This document shows, one piece after another, positions 1-8,582 of a stretch of 25,899 bases of DNA. The notes under the pieces are model-generated. The model was not told the DNA's origin. It did no database searches and saw nothing but the letters and a program-made list of their open reading frames with translations. The position numbers and the translations under genes were made by a program. The stretch is from the NCBI GenBank assembly GCA_002327225.1, contig DCUN01000057.1, positions 1-25,899 on the forward strand, read 5' to 3'. This DNA comes from Desulfobulbaceae bacterium UBA2213 (GTDB lineage Bacteria; Desulfobacterota; Desulfobulbia; Desulfobulbales; Desulfocapsaceae). Every line of letters begins with the position of its first letter. Within the stretch, counting starts at the first letter, position 1.

Positions 1-528
1 ACCCATAATGATTTCGGCATGGCCACGGCCAATGCCATAGCCGCGCTTGAGGCCGGAGCATCCTGGATCGATGCCACCGTCCTTGGCCTTGGTGAACGGG
101 CAGGCAACTGTCGCCTGGAAGAGGCCGTCGCCTTTCTCGGCCTGCAGAGAGGGATGGAGCGCTATCAGGTCAGCGGCCTGCCGGCGCTCTGCCAAACCGT
201 CAGCAAGGCCTCAGGGATTGCCATTGCCAGAAACCATCCTGTCATTGGAGAGGCCATCTTCACCTGCGAAACAGGCCTGCACCTGCACGGCCTGACCGTC
301 AATCCCGGCACCTATGAGCCTTATTCTCCTGAGAAGGTCGGGGCCAGCCGTAAAATGCACTTTGGTCACAAGAGCGGTAAGCGCGCCCTCTGTAATCATC
401 TGTGCGCGCTTGGTCATCCCATTGATGACAACAGGGCTGAAATCATGGTAAACCAGCTTCGCAGCAAGGCCACTCTTCCGCTCCATGGCCTCAGCGACCC
501 GGAACTGCTGCACCTGGCAGGGCTATAA
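1..528 (+). CDS. nifV: Homocitrate synthase NifV, 3' part (5' end outside window)
   Basis: The frame is open from base 1, so the gene starts before the window; the ATG at 19 is internal. Homocitrate synthase condenses acetyl-CoA with 2-oxoglutarate to give homocitrate, the organic ligand of the nitrogenase iron-molybdenum cofactor. The visible part begins with His-Asn-Asp-Phe-Gly, the HxDxG motif of the HMG-CoA lyase/isopropylmalate synthase TIM barrel. It continues with the family's ANAIAALEAGA and TVLGLGERAGN stretches, then an ETGLHLHG segment and a GHKSGK segment typical of NifV. The gene ends at TAA 526-528, just before a long hairpin. It converges on nifB. Isopropylmalate synthase or another homocitrate synthase would look similar, but the adjoining nifENB genes favour NifV. 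Confidence 0.92.
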   Translation, partial: THNDFGMATANAIAALEAGASWIDATVLGLGERAGNCRLEEAVAFLGLQRGMERYQVSGLPALCQTVSKASGIAIARNHPVIGEAIFTCETGLHLHGLTVNPGTYEPYSPEKVGASRKMHFGHKSGKRALCNHLCALGHPIDDNRAEIMVNQLRSKATLPLHGLSDPELLHLAGL

Positions 529-531
529 AAA

Positions 532-564
532 AAGCGTCTTTTTCTTGGTAAGAAAAAGACGCTT
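532..564. terminator. Bidirectional terminator hairpin between nifV and nifB
   Basis: A 15-bp perfect inverted repeat (532-546 and 550-564) has a 3-nt loop. It starts 4 nt after the nifV stop. Read on the minus strand, the stem is followed by a run of T residues, so it is a strong intrinsic terminator for the nifENB transcript. Read on the plus strand, it ends nifV, with a weaker T-rich tail. Confidence 0.85.
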
Positions 565-573
565 CAATCCTTA

Positions 574-613
574 TTGATGATTCCACTGGTAAGAAAGTCC
601 GTGGAATCATCAA
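574..613. other. Second inverted repeat in the nifB 3' UTR
   Basis: A 13-bp perfect inverted repeat (574-586 and 601-613) with a 14-nt loop lies between the nifB stop and the terminator hairpin. It has no T-run of its own. It may protect the 3' end of the transcript or act as a second terminator arm. Confidence 0.6.
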
Positions 614-633
614 CCCGGGGACTGCTTTCCGTC

Positions 634-1905
634 TCAGCCGCAGCCGGTTCCCGTTCCCTGACAGTGTCCGCTGCTGCAACTCTTTTTCTCCCGCCGTTTC
701 AATTTGGACAAGCCCTCGCCACTGTAAATCGCCTTAAGACCCATTTCAATAAATCCTGACATGGTGATCGGTTCTATCCCCTGTTTTTGCAGGATCTCGC
801 GTGGCGTCTCGCCCATATCGCTGACCAGAATAGCACGGCAGTCGTAAAGAATACGGGTCATGGCCTGCCAGCGGCCAATACCACTGCCTGGAATGGGTGC
901 CGGCCGCTCTTCAACGAGTCGGAAGCTCTTGTCAGGGTTCTGCTCCCAGATCATAAAGCGGCTGGTTTCACCCAGATGCTGATTGACGAGCATCCCCTCC
1001 ATGCTGGCCACCGCTACATAGGGACGCATATTCCCAGGATTTGCAGGCATGGCAGCACAGGAGCTCAGGCATCCGGCCATCTCGCCTGAGCGGTCAGCGC
1101 CCAGGAGTCCCACGGCATCGGCCCGGCAACGCTTACAGTGGCGCATCTGCGGCAGATGTTTTTCACCCAGACCGCGCAACCTGGCCATCGTTTCTTTATC
1201 GGGCTCGACCACATCGGCAAAGATCGTGCCTTGACTGGGCAACAGGGCCATGCAGTTAAAGAGATCGACACCCATCCCGGCCATGAACCTGGCCGTTTCT
1301 TCCACATGATGCTCATTGACCCCGGGTACGACAATAAAGTTAACCTTGACGATCACTCCTCGTTGTTTGAGCTTTTCAATGGCCTTCAACTGCCGGGCCA
1401 GAAGCAGCTCTGCGGCCTGAACACCATGATAGGAGATCTTACCCTCCTGCACCCAGGAATAGATATTTCTGGTAATCTGGGGATCAATGCCATTGACTGT
1501 CACCGTCACATGGGAGACCCCGATATCGGCCACCTCATCAATATACGGATACAGGCCCAGACCATTGGTGGAGAGGCAGAGGATCAGCTCCGGATAGTTT
1601 TTACGCAGAAGCTGCATGGTGCCAAGGGTTTCATCCGGGTTGGCAAACGGATCACCAGGCCCGGCAATACCTGCCACACTGATGCGCGGTTCCGCTTCCA
1701 GCACCTTGCCCATATAGACCAGGGCCTGCTCCGGTGAGAGGATGGTGGAGGTCACCCCCGGGCGTGACTCATTGACGCAATCATACTTGCGATTACAGTA
1801 ATTACACTTGATATTGCATTTGGGGGCCACAGGCAGGTGCACCCGGCCGAACTGGCCCTGAACATTGGGGTTGAAACAGGGATGCCGATTATAATCAATG
1901 GTCAT
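634..1905 (-). CDS. nifB: Nitrogenase cofactor biosynthesis radical SAM protein NifB with NifX-like tail
   Basis: NifB is the radical S-adenosylmethionine enzyme that fuses two [4Fe-4S] clusters and inserts carbide and sulfide to make NifB-co, the precursor of the nitrogenase cofactor. The radical SAM triad is visible as C30-x3-C34-x2-C37, followed by NRKYDC. The SAM barrel runs to about residue 290. A dinitrogenase-cofactor-binding (NifX/NafY-like) domain follows, with VAVASMEGMLVNQHLG and a short Cys-rich end (CSSGHCQGTGTGCG). The length is 423 aa, the usual size of the two-domain form. I chose the ATG at 1905 because AAGGAG lies 8 nt upstream and translation begins MTIDYNRHPCFNP; an upstream ATG at 1959 lacks a ribosome site. 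The gene is last in the nifE-nifN-nifB series, 72 bp after nifN. Confidence 0.96.
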   Translation of the reverse strand: MTIDYNRHPCFNPNVQGQFGRVHLPVAPKCNIKCNYCNRKYDCVNESRPGVTSTILSPEQALVYMGKVLEAEPRISVAGIAGPGDPFANPDETLGTMQLLRKNYPELILCLSTNGLGLYPYIDEVADIGVSHVTVTVNGIDPQITRNIYSWVQEGKISYHGVQAAELLLARQLKAIEKLKQRGVIVKVNFIVVPGVNEHHVEETARFMAGMGVDLFNCMALLPSQGTIFADVVEPDKETMARLRGLGEKHLPQMRHCKRCRADAVGLLGADRSGEMAGCLSSCAAMPANPGNMRPYVAVASMEGMLVNQHLGETSRFMIWEQNPDKSFRLVEERPAPIPGSGIGRWQAMTRILYDCRAILVSDMGETPREILQKQGIEPITMSGFIEMGLKAIYSGEGLSKLKRREKKSCSSGHCQGTGTGCG

Positions 1906-1977
1906 GATACGCTCCTTCCTGCTTGTTGATCTATCGTATAAAGTGCGTGCTTCTTGCAAACATTCATCAAATGGTTT

Positions 1978-3333
1978 TCACATATAGCTATAGCCCACCG
2001 GCGAATCGCTCTGCTTACGGGCCAGGGTCGCATTGACCACCTGGTCAAAAAGGGCCTGGGTTCCCCGATAGCCGAGATGAAGAATCCGCTGACCGCCCAT
2101 CCGGTCATGGATGGGAAAGCCCACCCGGATCAGAGGAATTTCCAGTTTTCTGGCCAGGGGATACCCTTTGGAATGGCCGATGAGCAGATCCGGGGCCAGA
2201 CTCTCGGCCATTTCGCTGATATCGAAAAAGTCCATGCCCTCAAAGACCTGGGGCTGCTCTGCCAGGATATTTCCGGTTGTTTCCTTGATGGCTGCGGCCA
2301 GTCTGCCGCTCTTACCACCGGAGGCACAGAGTACGGGCACGACACCAATCTCGGCCAGAAAGGCGGTCAGGGCCACGACCAGATCCTCTTCACCATAAAC
2401 GATGGCTTTTTTTCCGAAGATATACTTGTGGCAGTCAATGTAGCTATCCACCAGCCGACCCCGCTCCCTTGCATGCTTCTCGGGGAGGGATCGACCACTG
2501 AGCGTGCTTAGGGAGGCAAAAAAGAGATCACTTTCTTCAATGCCAATGGGCACGCCAAGGCTAATGCACTGCACGCCATGTTTTTGTTCAAGGAGTGCGC
2601 CTGCGGTTTTTCCATTCAGGGTTCGGCCAAATTCGATGGTCGCGCTGGCTCGACCCATAGTGGCAATGGAAGCCAGCGGGGTGCCGCCGGGCTGAATCTT
2701 GTCATACTTACTGGTGGCCGGGCCATCCATGGTATCAGAGAGATCCGGCAGGATCGTGGCATCCAGTCCGAAATCATCCAGTATCTCTGAGAGATAGCGT
2801 TTATCGGCAGGTGAGATAAATCCCGGTAACAGGTTGATCTTCCCGTCAACCGCTTCACCGCCTTCGGCCAGTTGCCCCACCACCGCTGTCACCGCGGCAT
2901 GAAATCCCTCCATGTGGGTACCGTTATAGCTGGGGGTGGAGACTCGAACCATGATCGGCATGGTGCCCACGGTTTCCCGATGAAACTCATGGAGATACCT
3001 GCCCACATCATCACCGATGGTCTCAGTCAGACAGGTGGTTGCAATGCCGATGAGCTTTGGCTGATACTTCTGGGTTACATTGACCAGACCCATTTTCAGG
3101 TTTGGGCCGCCCCCATAGATGGCATTCTTCTCAGAGAGTGAGGAGGAGGCAATATCAATGGGTTCATTGTAGTGGCTGATGATATAGCGCCGCATATAGG
3201 TGGCGCAGCCCTGCGATCCGTGCAGATAGGGGACAGCGCCCTCGATCCCCTTGAAGGCCAGACAGGCCCCAAGCGGGGTGCAAAGTTTGCAGGCATTAGT
3301 GGTGGATATATAATTGGGAGGATTCTTTGACAT
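1978..3333 (-). CDS. nifN: Nitrogenase iron-molybdenum cofactor scaffold subunit NifN
   Basis: NifN pairs with NifE to form the NifE2N2 scaffold on which NifB-co matures to FeMo-co before transfer to NifDK. The 451-aa protein has the nitrogenase component 1 fold. Near the N-terminus are NACKLCTPLGA, the cluster-binding HGSQGCATYMRR and a TTCLTETIGDD segment, all typical of NifN. A second Rossmann-like half contains VYGEEDLVVALTAFL, and the C-terminus has LIRVGFPIHDRMGGQR. Start at 3333 is supported by AAAGGAAG about 7 nt upstream. The gene begins 12 bp after nifE, so the two are probably co-translated from one mRNA. Confidence 0.96.
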   Translation of the reverse strand: MSKNPPNYISTTNACKLCTPLGACLAFKGIEGAVPYLHGSQGCATYMRRYIISHYNEPIDIASSSLSEKNAIYGGGPNLKMGLVNVTQKYQPKLIGIATTCLTETIGDDVGRYLHEFHRETVGTMPIMVRVSTPSYNGTHMEGFHAAVTAVVGQLAEGGEAVDGKINLLPGFISPADKRYLSEILDDFGLDATILPDLSDTMDGPATSKYDKIQPGGTPLASIATMGRASATIEFGRTLNGKTAGALLEQKHGVQCISLGVPIGIEESDLFFASLSTLSGRSLPEKHARERGRLVDSYIDCHKYIFGKKAIVYGEEDLVVALTAFLAEIGVVPVLCASGGKSGRLAAAIKETTGNILAEQPQVFEGMDFFDISEMAESLAPDLLIGHSKGYPLARKLEIPLIRVGFPIHDRMGGQRILHLGYRGTQALFDQVVNATLARKQSDSPVGYSYM

Positions 3334-3345
3334 GGCACTCTTCCT

Positions 3346-4728
3346 TTATCTGCTGAACTTTGGTTTTTCATTCGCTGCCACCTGACTTCTGGCCCCTGAG
3401 CGCATGGCAAAGCGCCAGACCGGACTCATCACCGAGGAATAGACCTCTTCGGCAAAGTTGAGCATTCCCTGAAAACCGGCCAGGGACTCTTTGCGCTCAT
3501 GGTTATGATCACAGAAGCCGACTCCCAGTTTGTAGGCAATGGGCCGCTCCTTGACTCCGCCCACCAGGATATCCACCTCTTTTTCCTCAAGAAAGGAGGT
3601 GAGCTCCAGGGGATTGGCATCATCGACAATGATCGTGCCGGGATCGGTAATCTCGGCCAGCTCCCGATACTCCTGTTCGGTGCCGGTCTGGGATCCAACC
3701 ATTACCACCTGCATATCGAGAAGACGAAAGGCCTTGACCAGGGAGAAGGCTTTGAATGAGCCACCGACATAAATGGCCGCTTTTTTACCGGCCAGGGCCT
3801 CTCTGTACTTCTGCAACTGCGGTACAACCCGGGCCAGTTCTTCCTTGACCAGTTTTCGGGTCTTCTCCAGCATCTCAGGGTCACCGAAATGGTCGGCCAC
3901 GTCATAGAGAGACTGGGCCATATCCTCAATGCCGAAATAGGAGACACGGATGGAGGGGATTTCGTAGCGTTCTTCCATTATCTTGGCCAGATCCATGGTG
4001 GAGCCGGAACACTGCACCACGTTCAGTGCCGCCCCGTGCGCCCGCGCAAGGTCTCCAATCCTGCCGTCGCCGGTGATATTGGCAACCACCTGCACCCCCA
4101 TACGTTCAAAGTATTCACGGATCATCCAGATCTCGCCCGCCAGATTAAAATCGCCGAGGATATTGATGGAATAAGGGGAGATGCCGGCGGTGTCACCCGT
4201 GCCGATGATCCGGGCCATGGCATTACAGGCAGCCGTATACCCGGCCCGCTTGTTGCCCTTGAATCCTTCGGACTGCACCGGAATCACCGGGATTCCTTTC
4301 TCAGCCTCCACCCGCCTGCACACCGCTTCCAGATCGTCGCCGATGATGCCAACAATACAAGTCGAATAGACAAAGGCGCCTTGTGGGCTGTGACGATCAA
4401 TGAGCTCAATCAGGGCCCGGTACAGTTTTTCCTCGCCGCCGAAGATCACGTCGCGCTCCTGGAGGTCGGTGGAAAAGGAGAGTCGATGCAGCTCCGGGCC
4501 GGAGGAAAGGGCGCCGCGGATATCCCAGGTATAGACCGCACATCCTATGGGCCCATGCACCAGATGCAGGGCGTCGGCGATGGGGTAGAGCACCACCCGT
4601 GACCCGCAGAAGACACAGGCTCGCTGGCTCACTGCCCCGGCCAGGCTGTCTTTATTACACACCAGAGTAAAGGGTTGTTCGCCGGTGCGGTGAATCTGTT
4701 CCTGTCGATCTGCAAGTAATGCTTCCAT
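3346..4728 (-). CDS. nifE: Nitrogenase iron-molybdenum cofactor scaffold subunit NifE
   Basis: This is the partner of NifN in the FeMo-co assembly scaffold. The 460-aa protein carries RACVFCGSR (C38, C41), HGPIGCAVYTWDIRG (C63) and VYSTCIVGIIGDD (C124), the P-cluster-site-like cysteines of the NifD/NifE family. It also has the FKGNKRAGYTAACNAM stretch characteristic of NifE rather than NifD. The start at 4728 has AAGGAGAAGAG just upstream. It is the first gene of the minus-strand nif operon and follows a sigma-54 promoter. The catalytic genes nifHDK are not in this window. Confidence 0.96.
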   Translation of the reverse strand: MEALLADRQEQIHRTGEQPFTLVCNKDSLAGAVSQRACVFCGSRVVLYPIADALHLVHGPIGCAVYTWDIRGALSSGPELHRLSFSTDLQERDVIFGGEEKLYRALIELIDRHSPQGAFVYSTCIVGIIGDDLEAVCRRVEAEKGIPVIPVQSEGFKGNKRAGYTAACNAMARIIGTGDTAGISPYSINILGDFNLAGEIWMIREYFERMGVQVVANITGDGRIGDLARAHGAALNVVQCSGSTMDLAKIMEERYEIPSIRVSYFGIEDMAQSLYDVADHFGDPEMLEKTRKLVKEELARVVPQLQKYREALAGKKAAIYVGGSFKAFSLVKAFRLLDMQVVMVGSQTGTEQEYRELAEITDPGTIIVDDANPLELTSFLEEKEVDILVGGVKERPIAYKLGVGFCDHNHERKESLAGFQGMLNFAEEVYSSVMSPVWRFAMRSGARSQVAANEKPKFSR

Positions 4729-4785
4729 GCCTCTTCTCCTTCCTGATACTACGGTCTGTTAGGGACTTTCTTTAAGCAGAGAAGA

Positions 4786-4800
4786 GCAAGAAGGATGCCA
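4786..4800 (-). promoter_or_regulatory. Sigma-54 (RpoN) promoter of nifENB
   Basis: Read on the minus strand the site is TGGCAT-CCTTC-TTGC, matching the -24/-12 consensus TGGCAC-N5-TTGC at all but one position and with correct spacing. Transcription would start near 4774, giving a leader of about 45 nt before the nifE ATG. I found no canonical NifA upstream site (TGT-N10-ACA) between it and pstB. Confidence 0.8.
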
Positions 4801-4806
4801 GCAGGG

Positions 4807-4827
4807 AAATATTACAAATTAATATTT
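4807..4827. promoter_or_regulatory. AT-rich inverted repeat just upstream of the nifE promoter
   Basis: AAATATT-N7-AATATTT is a perfect 7-bp inverted repeat starting 7 bp upstream of the -24 element. It could be a regulator site or a bendable region; which one is not visible from sequence. Confidence 0.35.
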
Positions 4828-4929
4828 GATAACGTGAAGTTACGTATCATGGTGGGCCGACAAGAACACGAGGGAGGGAAGTACTGAAAATGGAGGAAAG
4901 TTTACAAAATGGAAGGAACAGTTCTTTAT

Positions 4930-5057
4930 TGTCGGAGGCAATGGGAAAACAGAGCAGCCGGACATTTCTTGCACCAGGTTGTGGGCTTCAAAATAGCGCT
5001 GCGGTGCGGAAAGGAAAGACTCTGGTCGATGCCGATCAGGGTCGGCACGTCATCAAA
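4930..5057 (-). pseudogene. Frameshifted fragment of an unidentified protein
   Basis: On the minus strand, 5057 downward reads FDDVPTLIGIDQSLSFPHRS. After a frame change it continues YFEAHNLVQEM. Together these resemble, from memory, a hypothetical protein family with a conserved GIDHGFSFP...YFE stretch; I cannot name its function. An in-frame TAG lies just upstream of the fragment, and no start codon or ribosome site goes with it. It occupies the gap between pstB and the nifE promoter, so it is best read as a leftover of a lost gene. Confidence 0.4.
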
Positions 5058-5086
5058 TAAGTTATTCTAATTCTTGTCCTCTATTT

Positions 5087-5788
5087 TTAACGGCTGCAAA
5101 GCTGCCCGTCCCGAAGTTCGACCACCCTGTCGGCAATCCTTTTTACCTGATCAAGATAATGGGATACCACCAGTATGGTGCAGTTCTGTTTGAGCTGAAG
5201 GAGAAGCTGCTCAATGGCTTCAGCACCTGTATGATCAAGAGAGGATGTTGGTTCGTCCAGCAGCAGGATCTCGGGCTGCAAAATCATTGCCCGGGCTATG
5301 CACATCCTCTGCTGCTGCCCTCCGGACAGGGATAAGGCGGATTCAGAGAGCCTGTCCTTGACTTCATCCCACAGCCGCACCTTTTGCAGCGCCTCTTCCA
5401 CCCTGGCACGAATAAAATCTTTCTCCTTTTCGCCCGCCAGCTCAAGGGGAAAGGCAACATTCTTGAAAATACTCATCGGCAGAGGATTTGGTGTCTGGAA
5501 AACCATGCCGACTTGTCGGCGCAATTTTTCAACCGCAAACTCCCGTTCATAGATATTGGAGAATACACCGTTGAAACGTATTTCTACCGTCCCCTGCAGC
5601 GAGCAGTTCGGCAGTTCTTCCCACAGCCGGTTCAGTGTCATGAGAAATGTGGATTTACCGGTTCCTGATGGTCCGACAATGGCGGTGATACTATTTGTTG
5701 AAAAACTGACAGACGTATGACGCAGAACCTTTCTGCCGTTATAGCAAAAGGAAAGAGAGTTGATTCGGATTTTTACTGGTGGCTCCAT
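5087..5788 (-). CDS. pstB: Phosphate ABC transporter ATP-binding protein PstB
   Basis: This is the ATPase that powers high-affinity phosphate import through PstCA. The 233-aa protein has Walker A GPSGTGKS (about residues 38-45), the Q-loop VFQTPNPLP typical of PstB, the signature LSGGQQQR, Walker B with ILLLDEPTSSLD, and the switch His in VVSHYLDQ. It is somewhat shorter than the usual 250 aa. It is the last gene of pstSCAB, 7 bp after pstA. No phoU follows. A 27-bp stretch near its 3' end (5134-5160) is repeated exactly at 12654-12680. Confidence 0.93.
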   Translation of the reverse strand: MEPPVKIRINSLSFCYNGRKVLRHTSVSFSTNSITAIVGPSGTGKSTFLMTLNRLWEELPNCSLQGTVEIRFNGVFSNIYEREFAVEKLRRQVGMVFQTPNPLPMSIFKNVAFPLELAGEKEKDFIRARVEEALQKVRLWDEVKDRLSESALSLSGGQQQRMCIARAMILQPEILLLDEPTSSLDHTGAEAIEQLLLQLKQNCTILVVSHYLDQVKRIADRVVELRDGQLCSR

Positions 5789-5795
5789 TGTGTCC

Positions 5796-6677
5796 CTATG
5801 GCCGGTAGAGCGTGCGATAACGCGCGCCTTTTTTGATGAGAAATGCCAGGCTGAACAGGAAAAGACAGATGATCAGCAGGAGAATCGCGGCGCTGTATCC
5901 TCTGGCAAGCTCCTGCTGGTCACCATATTGCGAGGAGATATAATAGATATAAAACGGCAGGGCCTCATAAGGGGATAAAAGTGACCTCGGCACTCCCGCG
6001 GAGGCGACAACGCCAGTGAGCATGATCACAATCGTGTCTTCGGCGCAACGACCGATTGCCAGGATTACGCCGCTTGAAATCCCCGGAAAGGCCTGCGGCA
6101 GCAGGACATGAACAATATTCTGCAATCTCGATGCCCCCAGCGCCCGGGCCGTCATCCTGCTCTGCACAGGCAGGCTTTCGAAAGCAAGCTGGGTTGTGCG
6201 GATGATATACGGCAAAACCAGAAAGGCCAGGGCGATGCTTGATATCAGCAGGCAGGGCCGCAGAGCTTCTGACACATGCCTGTTGAGAAAAAGAGTCAGA
6301 CTGAAGCCGAACAGGCCAATGATAACAGAAGGCAGACCTGCCAGGATATCAAAAAGGAGATTGAAGATCATTTTTGTCCTGCCCCGGGCATATTCGGCCA
6401 GATAGATACCCGCAGCAATGCCGATGGGAATGGCCCAGCCGACCGACATGAGGACAAGCGACAGTGTGCCGACCATGGCCGGAAACAGACCGTCAAAAAC
6501 CTGCTGCCGCAGCATGAGGGCGGCCACAGGGTCAGTTGTCCCGAACAGCAGCCCAAGATTAACGCCCCGCAGCCCCTTGAACAGCAGATAGCCTGTTACG
6601 GAACTTATCGCTGCCACCAGGACAGCACCGCACAGCCAGGAAAAAAGAGGGAGTACTTTCTCAAGAAAACGCATCAT
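5796..6677 (-). CDS. pstA: Phosphate ABC transporter permease PstA
   Basis: This is one of the two membrane channel subunits of the Pst phosphate importer. The 293-aa protein has about six hydrophobic helices, the first at about residues 11-33. The MetI-like permease core includes LAEYARG, DILAGLPSVIIGLFG, and the ABC-contact loop around ARALGASRLQNIVHVLLPQAFPG. The latter carries the EAA-type glycine motif. Its ATG overlaps the pstC stop by 4 bp (6674-6677), which indicates translational coupling. Confidence 0.93.
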   Translation of the reverse strand: MMRFLEKVLPLFSWLCGAVLVAAISSVTGYLLFKGLRGVNLGLLFGTTDPVAALMLRQQVFDGLFPAMVGTLSLVLMSVGWAIPIGIAAGIYLAEYARGRTKMIFNLLFDILAGLPSVIIGLFGFSLTLFLNRHVSEALRPCLLISSIALAFLVLPYIIRTTQLAFESLPVQSRMTARALGASRLQNIVHVLLPQAFPGISSGVILAIGRCAEDTIVIMLTGVVASAGVPRSLLSPYEALPFYIYYISSQYGDQQELARGYSAAILLLIICLFLFSLAFLIKKGARYRTLYRP

Positions 6678-7531
6678 TGTTGCCGCCTTTTGCTTCCTGC
6701 CCTCCGGGCCAGCAGGGAGAGGATGGCTGTCAGCAGATAGAGCGACATGCCGCAGACAAATATGGCCCTGAACTCGAGGCTGTCATGGTCTGCGGCAAAA
6801 ACAAGGGCAATATGGGCAGTGAGGGTCCTAACGGAGTCAAAAAGAGAAGCCGGCACCTGCACACCATTGCCGGCAAGCATTAAGGCGATCAGGGTATCCC
6901 CTATTGCCCGGCCGAGAGAAAGAGTAAAGGCAATGATAATACCCTGTCCGGCACAGGGCAGAGTGACATGGAGAAATCGCTGAATCTTTGTGGCTCCTGC
7001 GGCAAGCGCCGCATGGCCATACGATGGCGGCACCCGCTCAAAGCTGTCGCAAAACAACAATATCATGGTGGGAGAGACGAGCACGGCCAGCACAAGGGCA
7101 GCGGACAGGACACACATACCGGAACCGCTGCCGAAAATCCCTCGCACCAAGGGAATAAGGAGGAAAATGCCGACAAAACCGTAAATAACCGTCGGCATAC
7201 CGGTCATGATTTCCACGGTCCTACGCAACAGCCGGCTGAGCCTGCCTTGACCGGTCACGCTTATCAGAACGGCACATCCCATACTGAGCGGAAAGGCAAA
7301 GACCATGGCGAGCAGGGAGACGGCAAATGTCCCGGCTATCATCGGATAGATACCGAACACACCGAGATGCGGGGCCCAGGGCCTGGTCATGATCTCAGGA
7401 AAACGGCCTCCCGAGAAAAGAGGGAGGCCGAAGACGAACATGAACCCGAAAATGGAAATGGTGATCAGCGCACTGATGAAAGCTGCTCCGAAAAAGAGCC
7501 TCTCCACCGCCCTTTCACACCCTCTGATCAT
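6674..7531 (-). CDS. pstC: Phosphate ABC transporter permease PstC
   Basis: This is the second membrane channel subunit of the Pst importer. The 285-aa protein has about six helices, the family's TVEIMTGMPTVIYGFVG segment and an ABC-contact loop around AAGATKIQRFLHVTLPCAGQG. It pairs with PstA. The start codon overlaps the pstS stop (7528-7531), continuing the tight overlaps of this operon. Confidence 0.93.
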   Translation of the reverse strand: MIRGCERAVERLFFGAAFISALITISIFGFMFVFGLPLFSGGRFPEIMTRPWAPHLGVFGIYPMIAGTFAVSLLAMVFAFPLSMGCAVLISVTGQGRLSRLLRRTVEIMTGMPTVIYGFVGIFLLIPLVRGIFGSGSGMCVLSAALVLAVLVSPTMILLFCDSFERVPPSYGHAALAAGATKIQRFLHVTLPCAGQGIIIAFTLSLGRAIGDTLIALMLAGNGVQVPASLFDSVRTLTAHIALVFAADHDSLEFRAIFVCGMSLYLLTAILSLLARRAGSKRRQQ

Positions 7532-8358
7532 TGAACGGGAATAAAGCCCTGTTCTGCTACGATCTGCTGTCCCTCAACAGTAAAAAGATATTCCAGGAAC
7601 TTTTTGGTCAGACCGACGGGCTCTCCTTTCGTATTGCTGTAAAGCCCTCTGGTAATGGCATATTTGCCCTCTTTAACCGTCTGCTGGGATGGCATCACCC
7701 CGTCAAAGGCAACTGCAGCCACACTCTCGTCAATAAATCCTGCCGAGATATACCCTATGCCGAAAGGATCCTGAGAAACCGTTGCCTTCATGGCGCCTTG
7801 GGAGGCAATAATATTGACATTGGCGACAATCTCTCTCTCCTGTAAGGCTGTTTTCCAGAAGACTTCTCTCGTGCTGCTGGCTTCATCCCTGCTATAGAGA
7901 TTGATCTGTTTGTCAACACCGCCCACTTTCTTCCAGTTGCTTATCCTGCCGGCAAAGATGTCTTTGACCTGTTCCTGGCTCAGGGCGCGGACCTTGTTGC
8001 CGGGATTGACAATGATGGCCACTCCGTCAATGGCCCACTTAAAAAGATGGAGGCCATACTTGGCAATCTCCTCATCACTGGGTTTTCTGCCACTGTTGCC
8101 GATATCAACCAGGCCTTCACCCGCCTGCTTGACACCTGCTCCGGAGCCGCCACCGGCTATGCTGATCCGGATTTCGGGGTTGGCAGTCATGATGCGGCGC
8201 GCTGCCTCCTTCATCACCGGGATATGGGCCGTGCCGCCGGCAATCGCAAGCTCCCCCTTGTCACCTTTAAAACTGTCCAGATCACCGGCCATGGCGCTGG
8301 TACAGAAAATCAGGGAAAAAATTACAGCGCCCAGCAAGGGGTTCATTATTGATTGCAT
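7528..8358 (-). CDS. pstS: Periplasmic phosphate-binding protein PstS
   Basis: This protein captures phosphate in the periplasm and delivers it to PstCA. The 276-aa protein starts with a Sec signal peptide (hydrophobic about residues 8-22, likely cleavage after AMA). A phosphate-site GGSGAGV loop, an NSGRKPSDEE stretch and a SRDEASSTREVFW loop are typical of the short PstS type. A GAGGAG ribosome site precedes the ATG at 8358. It is the first gene of pstSCAB. The leader upstream carries a nested palindromic element (8394-8528). I saw no clear Pho box. Confidence 0.93.
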   Translation of the reverse strand: MQSIMNPLLGAVIFSLIFCTSAMAGDLDSFKGDKGELAIAGGTAHIPVMKEAARRIMTANPEIRISIAGGGSGAGVKQAGEGLVDIGNSGRKPSDEEIAKYGLHLFKWAIDGVAIIVNPGNKVRALSQEQVKDIFAGRISNWKKVGGVDKQINLYSRDEASSTREVFWKTALQEREIVANVNIIASQGAMKATVSQDPFGIGYISAGFIDESVAAVAFDGVMPSQQTVKEGKYAITRGLYSNTKGEPVGLTKKFLEYLFTVEGQQIVAEQGFIPVQ

Positions 8359-8393
8359 ACTCTCTCCTCTTTTTTATTCCTTCACGGCAGCAT

Positions 8394-8528
8394 TGTCCGG
8401 TTTAAAAATTGCATCCGGTAAAAATATTGTTTCCGTGTACAGCAAATCCCCCTCGATCCCCCTTTTTCAAAGGGGGATCGAGGGGGATTTGATCGTTCTG
8501 AAGGCTATTGTAATTTTCAAACCGGACA
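8394..8528. repeat. MITE-like nested palindrome upstream of pstS
   Basis: An outer inverted repeat of 20 bp with 18 matches (8394-8413 and 8509-8528, starting TGTCCGGTTT) encloses an inner perfect palindrome. The inner arms are 22 bp (8444-8465 and 8469-8490) with a 3-nt loop and are rich in CCCCC/GGGGG blocks. Similar C-rich and G-rich palindromes are dispersed in many bacterial genomes. No open reading frame and no obvious target duplication is present. The element must be transcribed or crossed by any pstS promoter placed further upstream. Confidence 0.7.
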
Positions 8529-8582
8529 CTCCTGGGTAGCATCCACTTTCTTCATTTTTTTACAACTGTCGGCTGTTGCCCA

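Noticed and set aside
3889..4602. 237-codon plus-strand frame opposite nifE
   Set aside because: It is the complement of a conserved nifE coding region and has no domain signature.
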